Made by a program: the position numbers and the translations under genes. The notes under the pieces were generated by a model. It did not search any database, was not told where the DNA came from, and saw only the letters and a program-made list of their open reading frames with translations. DNA of 64,000 nucleotides from Clavibacter michiganensis subsp. insidiosus (GTDB lineage: Bacteria > Actinomycetota > Actinomycetes > Actinomycetales > Microbacteriaceae), in contig NZ_MZMO01000001.1 of the NCBI RefSeq assembly GCF_002240565.1, positions 2,294,001 through 2,358,000 on the forward strand, in the 5' to 3' direction. Below, in pieces: positions 7,984-16,450 of the stretch (positions are counted from its first letter, which is position 1; each line of letters begins with the position of its first letter).

Positions 7984-8450
7984 GACCGGCCGAGGAGCTC
8001 CGCTACCTGATCCTCGGGGCGCAGCGCGAGGGCGCCCGCGCGTACGCGGCCGCCCTCGCGCCGACCGGGCTGACGCCCGCGCAGGCGGAGGCGGTCGTCG
8101 TGCTCGCCGAGGCGCCCGGGATCAGCCTCGCCGGCCTCGGCGCCCGGCTCGTCTGCGAGGCCGGCTCGCCCAGCCGGCTCGTCGACGCGCTCGTGCGGCA
8201 GGGCCTCGTGCACCGCGACCCGGATCCGCGCAGCCGCCGCAGCGTCGTCCTGCGGCTGACCGCGGAGGGGCAGCGCCGCGTGGCGGACGTGCGCGCCGCC
8301 GAGGCCACGGTGCACGACGCGATCGGCGGGGCGCTCGACGCGCGCCAGCTCGAGGCCGCGATCGGCGCGCTCCGCCTGCTCCTCGACCGGCGCCCGACCC
8401 TCGACGCCCTGACGCTGCGCCGGGCGGATCGCGCGTCGACGACCAGCTGA
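7980..8450 (+). CDS. MarR-family transcriptional regulator
   Basis: A 156-residue winged-helix repressor. The helix-turn-helix is around residues 50-75 (SLAGLGARLVCEAGSPSRLVDALVRQGLV), and the wing carries RDPDPRSRRSVVLRLT, a MarR signature. Its ATG overlaps the hydrolase stop (7980-7983). The perfect palindrome at the promoter of this operon is the obvious target. MarR proteins usually release DNA on binding a phenolic or other small ligand; the ligand here may be the hydrolase substrate or product (inference). Confidence 0.9.
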   Translation: MRPAEELRYLILGAQREGARAYAAALAPTGLTPAQAEAVVVLAEAPGISLAGLGARLVCEAGSPSRLVDALVRQGLVHRDPDPRSRRSVVLRLTAEGQRRVADVRAAEATVHDAIGGALDARQLEAAIGALRLLLDRRPTLDALTLRRADRASTTS

Positions 8451-8465
8451 GGCACGCCCCGCCGG

Positions 8466-9593
8466 TCAGCGCCCGTCGACGATGGACATGAAGCCCGCGA
8501 AGGCGAAGACCGCGGGCACGAAGATCAGCGAGGCGCGGAACGCGATCCAGGCGAACCAGCCGACGGCGCCGAGGCAGCCCGTGCGGCGGTCGCGGATGTC
8601 GAGGCGGCGGCCGTCGGCGGCGATGCGCGGGGCGCGGGGATCCGGAGGCTGCTCGTCGAGGTCGGCCCGCAGCGGCGCGGCCCCACCGCCGTCGCCGAGC
8701 AGCACGCGCTCGTCGCGGTACCGCACCGCGCGGCGCCGGATGCGAGCCGCGACGCCGTCGAGGATCCGCCCGGTCGCCTCCCACGGGGCGGGCTCGGCGA
8801 AGTCGGCGAGCTCCCGGCGGAAGAACACCAGCGTGTCGTCGACCATCTCCACGTCGAAGCCCGCCGCGTCGTCGACGAGCGCGGCCATGACGTCGGGCGT
8901 CAGCAGGTAGAGGGCGTCGCGCTCGTACTCGGCGGGCGCGTACAGGCGGAACTGCCGGTCGAAGTCGCCCTCGAGCGAGAGGCGCTGGCCGCGCCGCACG
9001 CTCGCCGGGAGGTCGCCGCCGCGCGCGTCGTCCCCGGTCGCGTCGAGCAGCAGGTGCGGCAGCGGCACGGGCAGGGTGACCGCGACGTAGGTCCATCCGC
9101 TGCGCCGCGCGCGCTTCCGCACGACGTCGCCGAACTCGACGCCCGCGGCCCGGAAGCGGGGGACGACGAGGACCCCGCCCGCGTCCTCGGTGATGAGCGC
9201 CCGGAAGGTGCGCCCGCCGCTCGGCTGCGGTTGGAACCCGTTGGCGAGGGCCGTCAGGTGCTGCCGCCACTCCCGCCCGCGGGCTCGCGGCGACGGCGGC
9301 CTCGCCGCCCAGCGGTGCAGGAGGCGGGACCCGAGGAGCCAGACGGCGAGGACCACGGCGGCTCCCGCGAGCCCCGCGATCGTCGCGGGCGTGACGGCGC
9401 CGTCGCCCGCGCCGTCGGTGACGACGCCCCAGTACAGGAGCACGACGCAGACGTACCAGAGGATCAGCGAGTCGTTCACGTGCGCGAGCACCTTCCGGCG
9501 CGATGGCACCCACGACGGACGGGCGCTCCGCCGGACGGTGCGCATCGCCGCCGCGACCTCGTCGTCGGGCGCGCTCAGCCAGCGCAGGTCCAT
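8466..9593 (-). CDS. Hypothetical membrane protein, DUF3137-like
   Basis: A 375-residue protein with two adjacent N-terminal membrane segments (about residues 43-65 and 72-92), a large soluble middle domain, and a C-terminal hydrophobic segment (about 345-372). The middle contains GDFDRQFRLYAPAEYERDALYLLTPDVM, resembling DUF3137-type bacterial proteins; I recognise no catalytic motif. The ATG at 9593 is preceded by a GAGGGGGAC ribosome binding site. It ends 15 bp from the convergent MarR gene. Confidence 0.78.
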   Translation of the reverse strand: MDLRWLSAPDDEVAAAMRTVRRSARPSWVPSRRKVLAHVNDSLILWYVCVVLLYWGVVTDGAGDGAVTPATIAGLAGAAVVLAVWLLGSRLLHRWAARPPSPRARGREWRQHLTALANGFQPQPSGGRTFRALITEDAGGVLVVPRFRAAGVEFGDVVRKRARRSGWTYVAVTLPVPLPHLLLDATGDDARGGDLPASVRRGQRLSLEGDFDRQFRLYAPAEYERDALYLLTPDVMAALVDDAAGFDVEMVDDTLVFFRRELADFAEPAPWEATGRILDGVAARIRRRAVRYRDERVLLGDGGGAAPLRADLDEQPPDPRAPRIAADGRRLDIRDRRTGCLGAVGWFAWIAFRASLIFVPAVFAFAGFMSIVDGR

Positions 9594-9656
9594 GGGCGTC
9601 CCCCTCGTCGATCCAGGCTAGGGGGACGCGCGAGGACCGCGGTCGGGACCGATGCC

Positions 9657-9694
9657 CGCGAAGTGGGGGTCCCCGCGCCGCGAAGTGGGGGTCC
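9657..9694. repeat. 16-bp tandem direct repeat
   Basis: CGCGAAGTGGGGGTCC occurs at 9657-9672 and again at 9679-9694, a 22-bp period or two helical turns, in the 154-bp gap between divergent genes. The spacing suits two regulator sites on one DNA face. Confidence 0.65.
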
Positions 9695-9747
9695 TCGCAT
9701 CCCGGGATCGGTGCTCCGCACGGCGGCCGCGCTGTCATGCTGCGGGC

Positions 9748-10545
9748 ATGACCGCACCCGAGCAGCCGGGATACCCGTCCCCGGACCCGCACCAGCCCCC
9801 GCCGCCCAGCCCCTACGGACCGCCCGCCCCCGCCGGCACCGCGACCCCTCCGCCGCCCCCATACGGCGTCCGCCCCAAGGGCCTCGCGATCGCCGCGCTG
9901 GTCGTGGGGATCGTCGCCTTCCTGTCCGGCCTCGTCCCGGTCTTCGGCCTGATCGCGGGCGCCGCCGCCGTGGTGCTCGGGATCCTCGCCCTGCGCCGCC
10001 AGCAGAGCAAGGGCATGGCGATCACCGGCCTGTCGCTCGGCGCCGTGGCGGCCGTCACGTCGCTGTTCGTCACGATCGCGTTCGCGGCTGCCGTCAGTAC
10101 CTCGAGCACGTCCACCGGCACCGCCGAGGTCGTCGAGTCGTCCGCCGAGGCGGAGGCGCTGCCGACCCCGACGCCCGAGGCGAGCGAGCCCGCCGCCGAG
10201 GAGACGACGGCCGCCGCCGAGCCCGCGGCACCCGCCGTGCCGGCCGAGAGCGCGACGGCGCTCATCAAGGCGGAGACGTACGCGAACGGCCTGGACATGA
10301 GCAAGGCCGGCCTGTACGACCAGCTCACGAGCGAGTACGGCGAGCAGTTCACGCCGGAGGCCGCGCAGTACGCCGTGGACAACGTCCAGGCCGACTGGAA
10401 CGCCAACGCGCTCGCGAAGGCGAAGACGTACCGCGAGATGGCGGCGATGTCGCCCGCCGCGATCCGGGATCAGCTCACGAGCGAGTACGGCGAGAAGTTC
10501 ACCGCGGAGGAGGCGGACTACGCCATCGCGCACCTCGACGACTGA
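9748..10545 (+). CDS. DUF4190 membrane protein with two Ltp repeats
   Basis: A 265-residue envelope protein. The N-terminus (1-40) is Pro-rich. Two membrane segments (about 48-70 and 90-112) flank RRQQSKGMAITGLSLG, the DUF4190 pattern. A low-complexity Ala/Glu/Pro linker follows. Two C-terminal repeats of about 48 residues (around 172-217 and 219-263) share the core LTSEYGE(Q/K)FT, which identifies Ltp-type (host cell surface-exposed lipoprotein) repeats. The founding Ltp blocks phage DNA injection, but no such role is shown for chromosomal versions. There is no lipobox. A strong terminator follows. Confidence 0.88.
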   Translation: MTAPEQPGYPSPDPHQPPPPSPYGPPAPAGTATPPPPPYGVRPKGLAIAALVVGIVAFLSGLVPVFGLIAGAAAVVLGILALRRQQSKGMAITGLSLGAVAAVTSLFVTIAFAAAVSTSSTSTGTAEVVESSAEAEALPTPTPEASEPAAEETTAAAEPAAPAVPAESATALIKAETYANGLDMSKAGLYDQLTSEYGEQFTPEAAQYAVDNVQADWNANALAKAKTYREMAAMSPAAIRDQLTSEYGEKFTAEEADYAIAHLDD

Positions 10546-10556
10546 CGCGTGAGCGC

Positions 10557-10596
10557 GGAGGAGGGGAGGTGGCGGCGACGCCATCTCCCCTCCTCC
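10557..10596 (+). terminator. Hairpin terminator
   Basis: An 18-bp stem with one mismatch (10557-10574 with 10579-10596) and a 4-nt loop, beginning 11 nt after the Ltp-repeat gene stop. Confidence 0.8.
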
Positions 10597-10621
10597 GTCC
10601 CACCGGGAATGATCCGCCGTC

Positions 10622-10637
10622 CCATGCGTTTGCATGG
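10622..10637. promoter_or_regulatory. Inverted repeat upstream of mhqO-like gene
   Basis: CCATGC-4-GCATGG lies 36 bp before the dioxygenase ATG. A MarR-type regulator (MhqR) controls the homologous Bacillus operon; this may be an equivalent operator, though no such regulator is adjacent. Confidence 0.45.
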
Positions 10638-10673
10638 ACATGGCCCGACCGGGCCGCGCGGAAGGAGCGCCTC

Positions 10674-11651
10674 ATGACCGCCAGCACCCAGGGACTGCAC
10701 CACGTCACCGCCATCGGCGGCGACCCGCAGCGGAACGTCGACTTCTACGTGCGCGCGATGGGCCTCCGGCTCGTGAAGCGCACCGTCAACTTCGACAGTC
10801 CCGGCAGCTACCACCTCTACTACGGCGACACCGAGGGCCGGCCCGGATCCCTCCTCACCTTCTTCCCGTGGAAGGGCGTGCCCGCGGGCCGCGTCGGCGC
10901 GGGCCAGTCCACGACGACCGCGTTCTCGGTGCCCGCCGGCAGCCTCGGCTGGTGGGCCGAGCACCTGCGCCAGGTCGGCGTCGCCTCGTCGATCTCGTCG
11001 ACCGGATCCGAGGAGGAGCGCCTCTCGCTCCGCGACCCCGACGGGCTGCAGATCGACCTCGTCGCCTCCTCCGTCGTCGACCCGCGCGCGCCGTGGGACT
11101 CGGCCGACGTGCCCGCCGAGCACGCGATCCGCGGCCAGCACTCCTCGGTGCTCACCGTGCGGGATCCCGCGGGCACGGCGTCCGTCCTCACCGACGACCT
11201 CGGGCTCCGGCTCGTGGACGAGCGCGACGGCCGCTTCCGCTTCGCCGCGGGGGACGGCGGACCCGGCGCGATCGTCGACCTCGTCGCCGACCCGGGTGCG
11301 CAGCAGGGCCTCACGGCCGGCGGCACCGTGCACCACGTCGCGTTCCGCGTGCCGGGCCGCGTCGAGCAGCAGGCGTGGCGCGACGAGCTGGTGGATCGCG
11401 GGCACCAGGTGACGCAGATCCTCGACCGGCAGTACTTCACCTCCATCTACTTCCGCGAGCCCGGCGGCGTGCTCTTCGAGATCGCGACGGACACGCCCGG
11501 CTTCGACATCGACGAGCCGCTGCTCGAGCTGGGCCGCAGCCTCCGCCTCCCGCCGTGGCTCGAGCCCAGCCGCGCGGACATCGAGGCCGCGGTGCCGCCG
11601 CTGCGCCTGCCGGACGACGAGGCCGCCGCGGCCGATGGATCCGCCGCGTGA
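10674..11651 (+). CDS. Ring-cleaving dioxygenase, VOC family (MhqO-like)
   Basis: A 325-residue two-module vicinal-oxygen-chelate protein. Module 1 starts GLHHVTAIGGDPQRNVDFYV and ends near DPDGLQIDLV; module 2 has GTVHHVAFRV and FREPGGVLFEIATDTPGF. The paired His and Glu in these motifs are the expected metal ligands of an extradiol-type enzyme. The closest named family is MhqO/MhqA of Bacillus, induced by hydroquinones. The ATG at 10674 follows a textbook GGAAGGAG site. The downstream esterase overlaps by 4 nt, the same pair as mhqO-mhqD, which supports a role in quinone or electrophile detoxification. Confidence 0.9.
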   Translation: MTASTQGLHHVTAIGGDPQRNVDFYVRAMGLRLVKRTVNFDSPGSYHLYYGDTEGRPGSLLTFFPWKGVPAGRVGAGQSTTTAFSVPAGSLGWWAEHLRQVGVASSISSTGSEEERLSLRDPDGLQIDLVASSVVDPRAPWDSADVPAEHAIRGQHSSVLTVRDPAGTASVLTDDLGLRLVDERDGRFRFAAGDGGPGAIVDLVADPGAQQGLTAGGTVHHVAFRVPGRVEQQAWRDELVDRGHQVTQILDRQYFTSIYFREPGGVLFEIATDTPGFDIDEPLLELGRSLRLPPWLEPSRADIEAAVPPLRLPDDEAAAADGSAA

Positions 11652-12271
11652 GCGCGCTCCTCGACGCGACGCCCCACGAGTTCCGGCCGGGCGCCGACAC
11701 CGGCCCCGTGGTCCTCGGCCTGCACGGCACGGGCGCCGACGAGCGGCAGGGCCTCGAGCTCGCGCGGCTCCTCGCGCCCGGGCAGCCCGTGCTGGCACCG
11801 CGCGGGAGCGTGCGCGAGGGATCCGCCGCCCGCTGGTTCCGCCGCCACGCGGAAGGGGTCTTCGACGTCGACGACGTGGTCGCGCGCGCCGCCGAGCTCG
11901 CCGACCTGGTCGCCGAGGCACGGTCGGCCTACGCTCTGGGGGACCGGGAGATCCTCGCTGTCGGGTTCTCGAACGGGGCGAACATGGCGCTGGCGACCAC
12001 GCTGCTGCACCCGTCCGCGCTGCCCGCGACGATCGCCTTCTCCGCGCGCTGGCCGCTCGGCGACCGGGAGCCGGCCGCCGACCTCTCGGGCACGCGGATC
12101 ACGCTGCTCAACGGCGACGCCGACGCCATGGCGCCGCTCGTCGACGTGGAGCGGACGGTGCGCGAGGCGCTCGCCCGCGGCGCCGACGTCTCCTCCCACG
12201 TGCGACCGGGCGGGCACGGGCTCGACGCGCGCGACCTCGACGCGGCCCGCGCGCGGACCCGCACCGGCTGA
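11648..12271 (+). CDS. Phospholipase/carboxylesterase (MhqD-like)
   Basis: A 207-residue alpha/beta hydrolase of the phospholipase/carboxylesterase group. LHGTGADER supplies the oxyanion region, GFSNGANMA the nucleophile elbow, LNGDADAMAPL the acid, and PGGHGL the catalytic His. The GTG start overlaps the dioxygenase stop (11648-11651), so the pair is translationally coupled. In Bacillus the equivalent MhqD works with MhqO against quinones; the substrate here is inferred by analogy. Confidence 0.87.
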   Translation: MSALLDATPHEFRPGADTGPVVLGLHGTGADERQGLELARLLAPGQPVLAPRGSVREGSAARWFRRHAEGVFDVDDVVARAAELADLVAEARSAYALGDREILAVGFSNGANMALATTLLHPSALPATIAFSARWPLGDREPAADLSGTRITLLNGDADAMAPLVDVERTVREALARGADVSSHVRPGGHGLDARDLDAARARTRTG

Positions 12272-12329
12272 TCCCCCGCGACCACGCCCGCCCGAACGGT
12301 CCCCCGCCCGCCCCCACCGGAAGCCGCGC

Positions 12330-13859
12330 ATGCCCGAGATCATCGCCTGGGTCGCCTCCTTCGTCGTCGTGACCGTCGCCGTGTCCGGGCTCGCGGGGCG
12401 CGTGGGCTGGTCGGCGCCCGTGGCGCTGGTCGCGGTCGGGGCGGCGCTGTCGTTCGTGCCGGGCGTGCCGCAGATCGTGATCGAGCCGGACGCCGTGCTC
12501 TACGGGCTCCTGCCGCCGCTGCTGTTCGCGGCCGCGATCCGCACGCCGCTGGCCGACATCCGGGCCCGGCGCGACAGCATCGTCGTGCTCTCGGTCGGCG
12601 TCGTCGTGGTCACGCTCGTCGTGTTCGGGCTGACGCTGTGGGCGCTCGTGCCGGCCGTGGGGCTCGCGGCGGCGCTCGCCCTCGGCGCCGTCGTCGCGCC
12701 GACGGACGCGGTCGCGGTCTCCGCCGTCGCCGGGCGCGTGAAGCTCCCGCGCCGCGTGATGTCGATCCTCGAGACCGAGAGCCTCCTCAACGACGCGACC
12801 GCGCTCGTCGCGCTCAACACGGCCATCGCCGCGATCGTCGGCGCCGTGCACCCCGTGGACGTCGCGGGCGGCTTCCTCGTGGCGGTGGTCGCGGGCGTCG
12901 CCATCGGCCTCGCGGTGGCGTTCCTCTTCTCCGCGGTGCGCCGCTTCCTCCGGTCCGCCGTGCTCGACACGAGCCTCTCGCTGGCGATCCCCTACGTCGC
13001 CTTCATCCCGGCCCAGGAGATCGGCGGATCCGGGGTGCTGGCCGTGGTCGCGGCCGGGCTCGTGCTCGGCTACCGCTCGCCGCTGATCCAGTCGCCCGAG
13101 GCGCGCATCGCGGAGTCGGTGAACTGGCGCACGATCCAGTTCCTGCTCGAGAACGCCGTCTTCCTCCTCATCGGGCTGAGCCTCGCCGGCATCCTCCGCG
13201 ACCTGCCGGAGTCGAGCCTCGACGGATGGCAGATCGCCGGGCTCGCGATCCTGCTGCTCGCGGTGCTGACCGCGGCGCGCTTCGTCTCGGTGGCGCTCGC
13301 GAAGGTGCTGTTCGACCACGGGCCGGCGCGGCTGCGGGCGCGCACCTGGACCTGGCGGACCGTGACCGCCGTCTCGTCCGCCGGGGTGCGCGGCGTCGTG
13401 ACCCTCGCCGCCGCGTTCCTCCTGCCCGCGGAGACGCCGGAGCGGGAGCTGCTGCAGTTCCTCGCGTTCGTGATGGTGGCGGGCACCCTCCTGGGCGGGC
13501 TCGCGCTGCCCGCCATCATCCGCCGCCTGAGGCTCGGGCACTCCGCCGACGACCAGGAGAGGTCCGACCGCGATCGCCTCCTCGACGAGGCCCGCGAGGC
13601 CGGCCTGGCGGCGCGCGCCGTGGCGATCCGCGAGCACGGCGCGAGCGACGGCCCGGGCGACGACGCGCTGCCGGAGACCACGACCGAGCGCCTCGCGCAC
13701 GACCGGGTGCGGCGCCGGATGATCGACGCCGAGCGGGTCGCCGTGCTCGCCGCGCGCCGGGAGGGGCGGTACCCGGAGATCGCCGTGCGCGCCGTGCTCG
13801 GGATGATCGACGCGGAGGACGTGGCCCTCGGCCGGCGCGAGGCGGACGACGCGCGCTGA
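12330..13859 (+). CDS. Na+/H+ antiporter, CPA1 family
   Basis: A 509-residue cation:proton antiporter with about 12 membrane segments over residues 1-395. Diagnostic stretches are APTDAVAVSAVAGRVKLPRRVMSILETESLLNDATALVAL (split here by loops), with the ion-site Asp in ESLLNDATA, and SSAGVRGVVTLAAAFLLP. A hydrophilic C-terminal tail of about 110 residues probably regulates transport in the cytoplasm. It is read in the same direction as the mhqO-mhqD pair, 58 bp downstream; whether it shares their transcript is not clear. Confidence 0.92.
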   Translation: MPEIIAWVASFVVVTVAVSGLAGRVGWSAPVALVAVGAALSFVPGVPQIVIEPDAVLYGLLPPLLFAAAIRTPLADIRARRDSIVVLSVGVVVVTLVVFGLTLWALVPAVGLAAALALGAVVAPTDAVAVSAVAGRVKLPRRVMSILETESLLNDATALVALNTAIAAIVGAVHPVDVAGGFLVAVVAGVAIGLAVAFLFSAVRRFLRSAVLDTSLSLAIPYVAFIPAQEIGGSGVLAVVAAGLVLGYRSPLIQSPEARIAESVNWRTIQFLLENAVFLLIGLSLAGILRDLPESSLDGWQIAGLAILLLAVLTAARFVSVALAKVLFDHGPARLRARTWTWRTVTAVSSAGVRGVVTLAAAFLLPAETPERELLQFLAFVMVAGTLLGGLALPAIIRRLRLGHSADDQERSDRDRLLDEAREAGLAARAVAIREHGASDGPGDDALPETTTERLAHDRVRRRMIDAERVAVLAARREGRYPEIAVRAVLGMIDAEDVALGRREADDAR

Positions 13860-13994
13860 CCGGCCGCGCGCTCCGCGATCCGCCCCCCGTCCCCCCTGGG
13901 GACGAGGCGCGAGGCCCCGGGGAGGACGCGCGACGACGGCGGGTCCGCGAGCCCGGGTGCGCCGCCGCCCGAGCGGTGAGATCAGGAGGATCCC

Positions 13995-14171
13995 GTGCCC
14001 GTGTCCGTCTCCCCCACCACCGCCCCCGTCCGACCCGTCGCGGCCGTCGACGGCGCCCCGCGCCCGGGCGATCCCGCCTGCGTCGCCTTCGTCGGCAGCG
14101 CCGACGGCGTCCGCCTCGCGGGCACGCGCGGCTTCGCGGTCGACCTCGTCCCGCTGTCGCCGCGCCCCTGA
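13995..14171 (+). CDS. Small hypothetical protein (58 residues)
   Basis: A short frame beginning MPVSVSPTTAPVRPVAAVDG and ending VDLVPLSPRP. The GTG start has an ideal AGGAGG site 6 nt upstream (13984-13989), the strongest such signal in the neighbourhood. Codon third positions are almost all G or C as in real genes. No domain or membrane segment is recognised. It fills part of the 430-bp space between the antiporter and the DUF2510 gene. Confidence 0.55.
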   Translation: MPVSVSPTTAPVRPVAAVDGAPRPGDPACVAFVGSADGVRLAGTRGFAVDLVPLSPRP

Positions 14172-14252
14172 TTGGGGGTGCGGGCGGCCGCCCGGCGACG
14201 CGCCCGGGCTTCCCGGCCGGCCCGAGCGCCGCCTAATCTGAGCGGACGAGCA

Positions 14253-14271
14253 GTTCCCCCACCTGGGGAAC
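14253..14271. promoter_or_regulatory. Inverted repeat in 5' region
   Basis: GTTCCCC-5-GGGGAAC lies 18 bp upstream of the ATG at 14290 and downstream of a TAATCT -10-like hexamer (14234-14239). It could be an operator or an mRNA hairpin near the ribosome site. Confidence 0.4.
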
Positions 14272-14289
14272 GCTCTCCTGAGGAGCACC

Positions 14290-15786
14290 ATGTCGTCGAC
14301 CCCGCCGCCCGCCTCCCCGACGTCGGTCACCCCATCGTCCGACGAGCCCGGCTGGTTCGGCGACGGCGAGGGCAACCAGCGCTTCTGGGACGGCACCCGC
14401 TGGACGTCGCTCGTCTCCAGCCGCCGCGTCTTCCCGGGCCGCGCCTCCTCGACGCCCGAGCCCAAGCTGATCTCCGAGTCGCCGCTGCCCGAGGGCTACG
14501 CGGCCGGGGCCGCGCCGCTCGCCCCGCCCGCGAGATCCGCCGTCGACGCGTCCGTGGACGCCCCGCCCGCCGGTGCGCCGCTCGCCCCGCCCACGGGTGC
14601 TCCTGTCGCACCGCCCGCCGGCTACCCGATGGCGCCGCCGACCGGCGCACCCGTCGCCCCTCCCACCGGCCTCCCGACGGCGCCGCCTACCGGTGCGCCC
14701 CTCGACGCTCCGGCTCCCGCTCCCCGCACCTCGTCCGTGGCCGGCAGCTTCGCGCCGCCGCGCCCGGCCACGAGCGCCGCCTCCGCTCCGACCCCGCGCG
14801 CCGCCGCCACCGCGCCGGCCCTGCGCGGCCGCAGCACCTGGCCGTGGGCCGCGCTCGCGGTCGCCGCGGTGCTCGTCGTCGCCGCCGCCGTCATCGCCGG
14901 GATTCCCGGCCTCCTCATCGCGCTCGGCGTCGTCGCCCTCGTCGCCGGGCTCATCCCGCTCCTCCGCAGCGGCGCGGCCTGGATCCCCGGCATCCGCACC
15001 CGGGCCGCCGGCGGCCTCGCCACCGGCGTCGCCCTCGCGCTCATCGCGGGCGGCGCTGTCGCCTCCGCGCTGCCGACGCCGGCCGACGACGTCGCGGACC
15101 CCGACACCATCGAGATCTCCGACTCCCGCCCGGTGCCGAACGCGACCGATCCGGCGAACCCGCTCCCCGTCTCGGCCGACGGCCTGGTCGAGATGGTCGA
15201 CGTGACGCGCATGAGCGGCGCCGACGCGGGCGACACGCTCGCCGCGTCCGGCTTCGGCATCGCCTTCGCGGGCACCGGCGGCGGCGCGTTCGTGCGCCAG
15301 GACGTGGGCATCGTCGCGAGCCAGGACCCGGCCGCCGGCACGCGCGTCGCGCCCGGCACCGTCGTGACCCTCACGCTCGCCACCCCCGCTCCCGAGCGCA
15401 TCGCGCTCCCCGTCGTGCCCAAGGCGCCCGACGTCCCGTCGCGTCCCGGCACGCGGCCGGGGACGGGGATCTTCAACCCCGGCACCGGCGGCGGCACCGG
15501 CGGCGGCGGCTCCAGCGGCGGCGGCTCGGATCCCGGGACGTCGAACCCCGGCACCGGCGGCGGCTCGCCGTCGAACCCGGACCCGACCACGCCGGGCGAC
15601 CCCGAGCCCCAGCCGACGACGGACCCGCCCACGGTGCCCACGCCGGACCCGACGACGCCCGCGCCCGATCCCGAGCCCTCGCCCGAGCCGCCGGTCGAGA
15701 GCCCGGAGCCCACGACGCCGCCCGCGCCGCCGGAGCCCGAGACGCCGGTCGAGCCCGTGCCCGAGACGCCGCCGGCCGAGGGCTAG
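14290..15786 (+). CDS. DUF2510 and PASTA-domain membrane protein
   Basis: A 498-residue protein. An N-terminal DUF2510 motif (about 17-45, PGWFGDGEGNQRFWDGTRWT) is followed by a Pro-rich repeat region (APPTGAPVAPP-type units, 75-150). Two or three membrane segments lie at about 185-260. An extracellular PASTA domain (about 300-372) contains ASQDPAAGTRVAPGTVVTLTL, and a long Gly/Pro-rich tail has SNPGTGGGS and DPEPSPEPP patterns. PASTA domains bind muropeptides in Ser/Thr kinases and penicillin-binding proteins, suggesting a cell-wall role; no kinase domain is present. Its stop overlaps the convergent XRE gene by 4 bp. Confidence 0.85.
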   Translation: MSSTPPPASPTSVTPSSDEPGWFGDGEGNQRFWDGTRWTSLVSSRRVFPGRASSTPEPKLISESPLPEGYAAGAAPLAPPARSAVDASVDAPPAGAPLAPPTGAPVAPPAGYPMAPPTGAPVAPPTGLPTAPPTGAPLDAPAPAPRTSSVAGSFAPPRPATSAASAPTPRAAATAPALRGRSTWPWAALAVAAVLVVAAAVIAGIPGLLIALGVVALVAGLIPLLRSGAAWIPGIRTRAAGGLATGVALALIAGGAVASALPTPADDVADPDTIEISDSRPVPNATDPANPLPVSADGLVEMVDVTRMSGADAGDTLAASGFGIAFAGTGGGAFVRQDVGIVASQDPAAGTRVAPGTVVTLTLATPAPERIALPVVPKAPDVPSRPGTRPGTGIFNPGTGGGTGGGGSSGGGSDPGTSNPGTGGGSPSNPDPTTPGDPEPQPTTDPPTVPTPDPTTPAPDPEPSPEPPVESPEPTTPPAPPEPETPVEPVPETPPAEG

Positions 15787-16403
15787 GCCTCCGTCGGGTC
15801 GTCCCCCGCGCGGGCGGCGGGACCCGTCCCCGTCGTCCGCAGGTGCGCCCGCTGCCCGTCGCGGTCGAGGATCGTGAGGATCTCGACGACACCGCGGTGC
15901 GCGCCGATGGCGTGCGGCACCATGGTCGAGAACTCGGCCGCGTCGCCCGCCTCCACGAGGATCGTCCGCTCCCCCAGCTGGAGCCGCGCGGTGCCCGAGA
16001 GCACCGTGAACCAGTCGCGCCCGGGGTGCACGCCGAGCCGGTCCACCGGCACGGGCCGCGTCGGCGTCATGCGCATCTTCGCGACGAAGGGGCCGGATCC
16101 GCTGGCTCCGCCGCGCGAGAGGATCCACATCGTGCGCCCCGCCTCCGAGTCCGCCTGGGGGCGGATCACGACGTCGGCGTCGTCGCCCGACTCGATGAGC
16201 GCGTCGAGCGACGTCTCGAGGGCCTGCGCGATGGGCACGAGCTGGTCGAGCGCGATGCGCCGGTGACCGGTCTCGATGCGGCTGAGCGTCGACGGGCTGA
16301 GGAAGCACCGGGCCGCGAGCGCGTCGAGCGACCAGCCGCGGGCCTCCCGGAGGCTCCGGATGCGCTGGCGGACGAGGGCGTCGACATCGGGCTCTTGCGT
16401 CAT
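15783..16403 (-). CDS. XRE-family regulator with cupin domain
   Basis: A 206-residue regulator. The N-terminal helix-turn-helix (about 10-65) has RSLREARGWSLDALAARCFLSPSTLSRIE. The C-terminal cupin (about 110-180) includes HPGRDWFTVLSGTARLQLGERTILVEAGDAAEFST, likely the ligand sensor. This architecture is common in regulators of amino-acid or small-molecule metabolism. The ATG at 16403 is preferred to an upstream TTG because TACGAT lies 7 nt before it. It is divergent from the methyltransferase, 47 bp between starts, so it may control that gene. Confidence 0.9.
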   Translation of the reverse strand: MTQEPDVDALVRQRIRSLREARGWSLDALAARCFLSPSTLSRIETGHRRIALDQLVPIAQALETSLDALIESGDDADVVIRPQADSEAGRTMWILSRGGASGSGPFVAKMRMTPTRPVPVDRLGVHPGRDWFTVLSGTARLQLGERTILVEAGDAAEFSTMVPHAIGAHRGVVEILTILDRDGQRAHLRTTGTGPAARAGDDPTEA

Positions 16404-16410
16404 GGGCAAG

Positions 16411-16416
16411 ATCGTA
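16411..16416 (-). promoter_or_regulatory. -10 hexamer of XRE-cupin gene
   Basis: TACGAT on the minus strand, 7 nt before the ATG at 16403; probable leaderless transcript. Confidence 0.55.
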
Positions 16417-16450
16417 TGCGTCTGCGGCAGGGGTGCGCCACCCTGGATCC

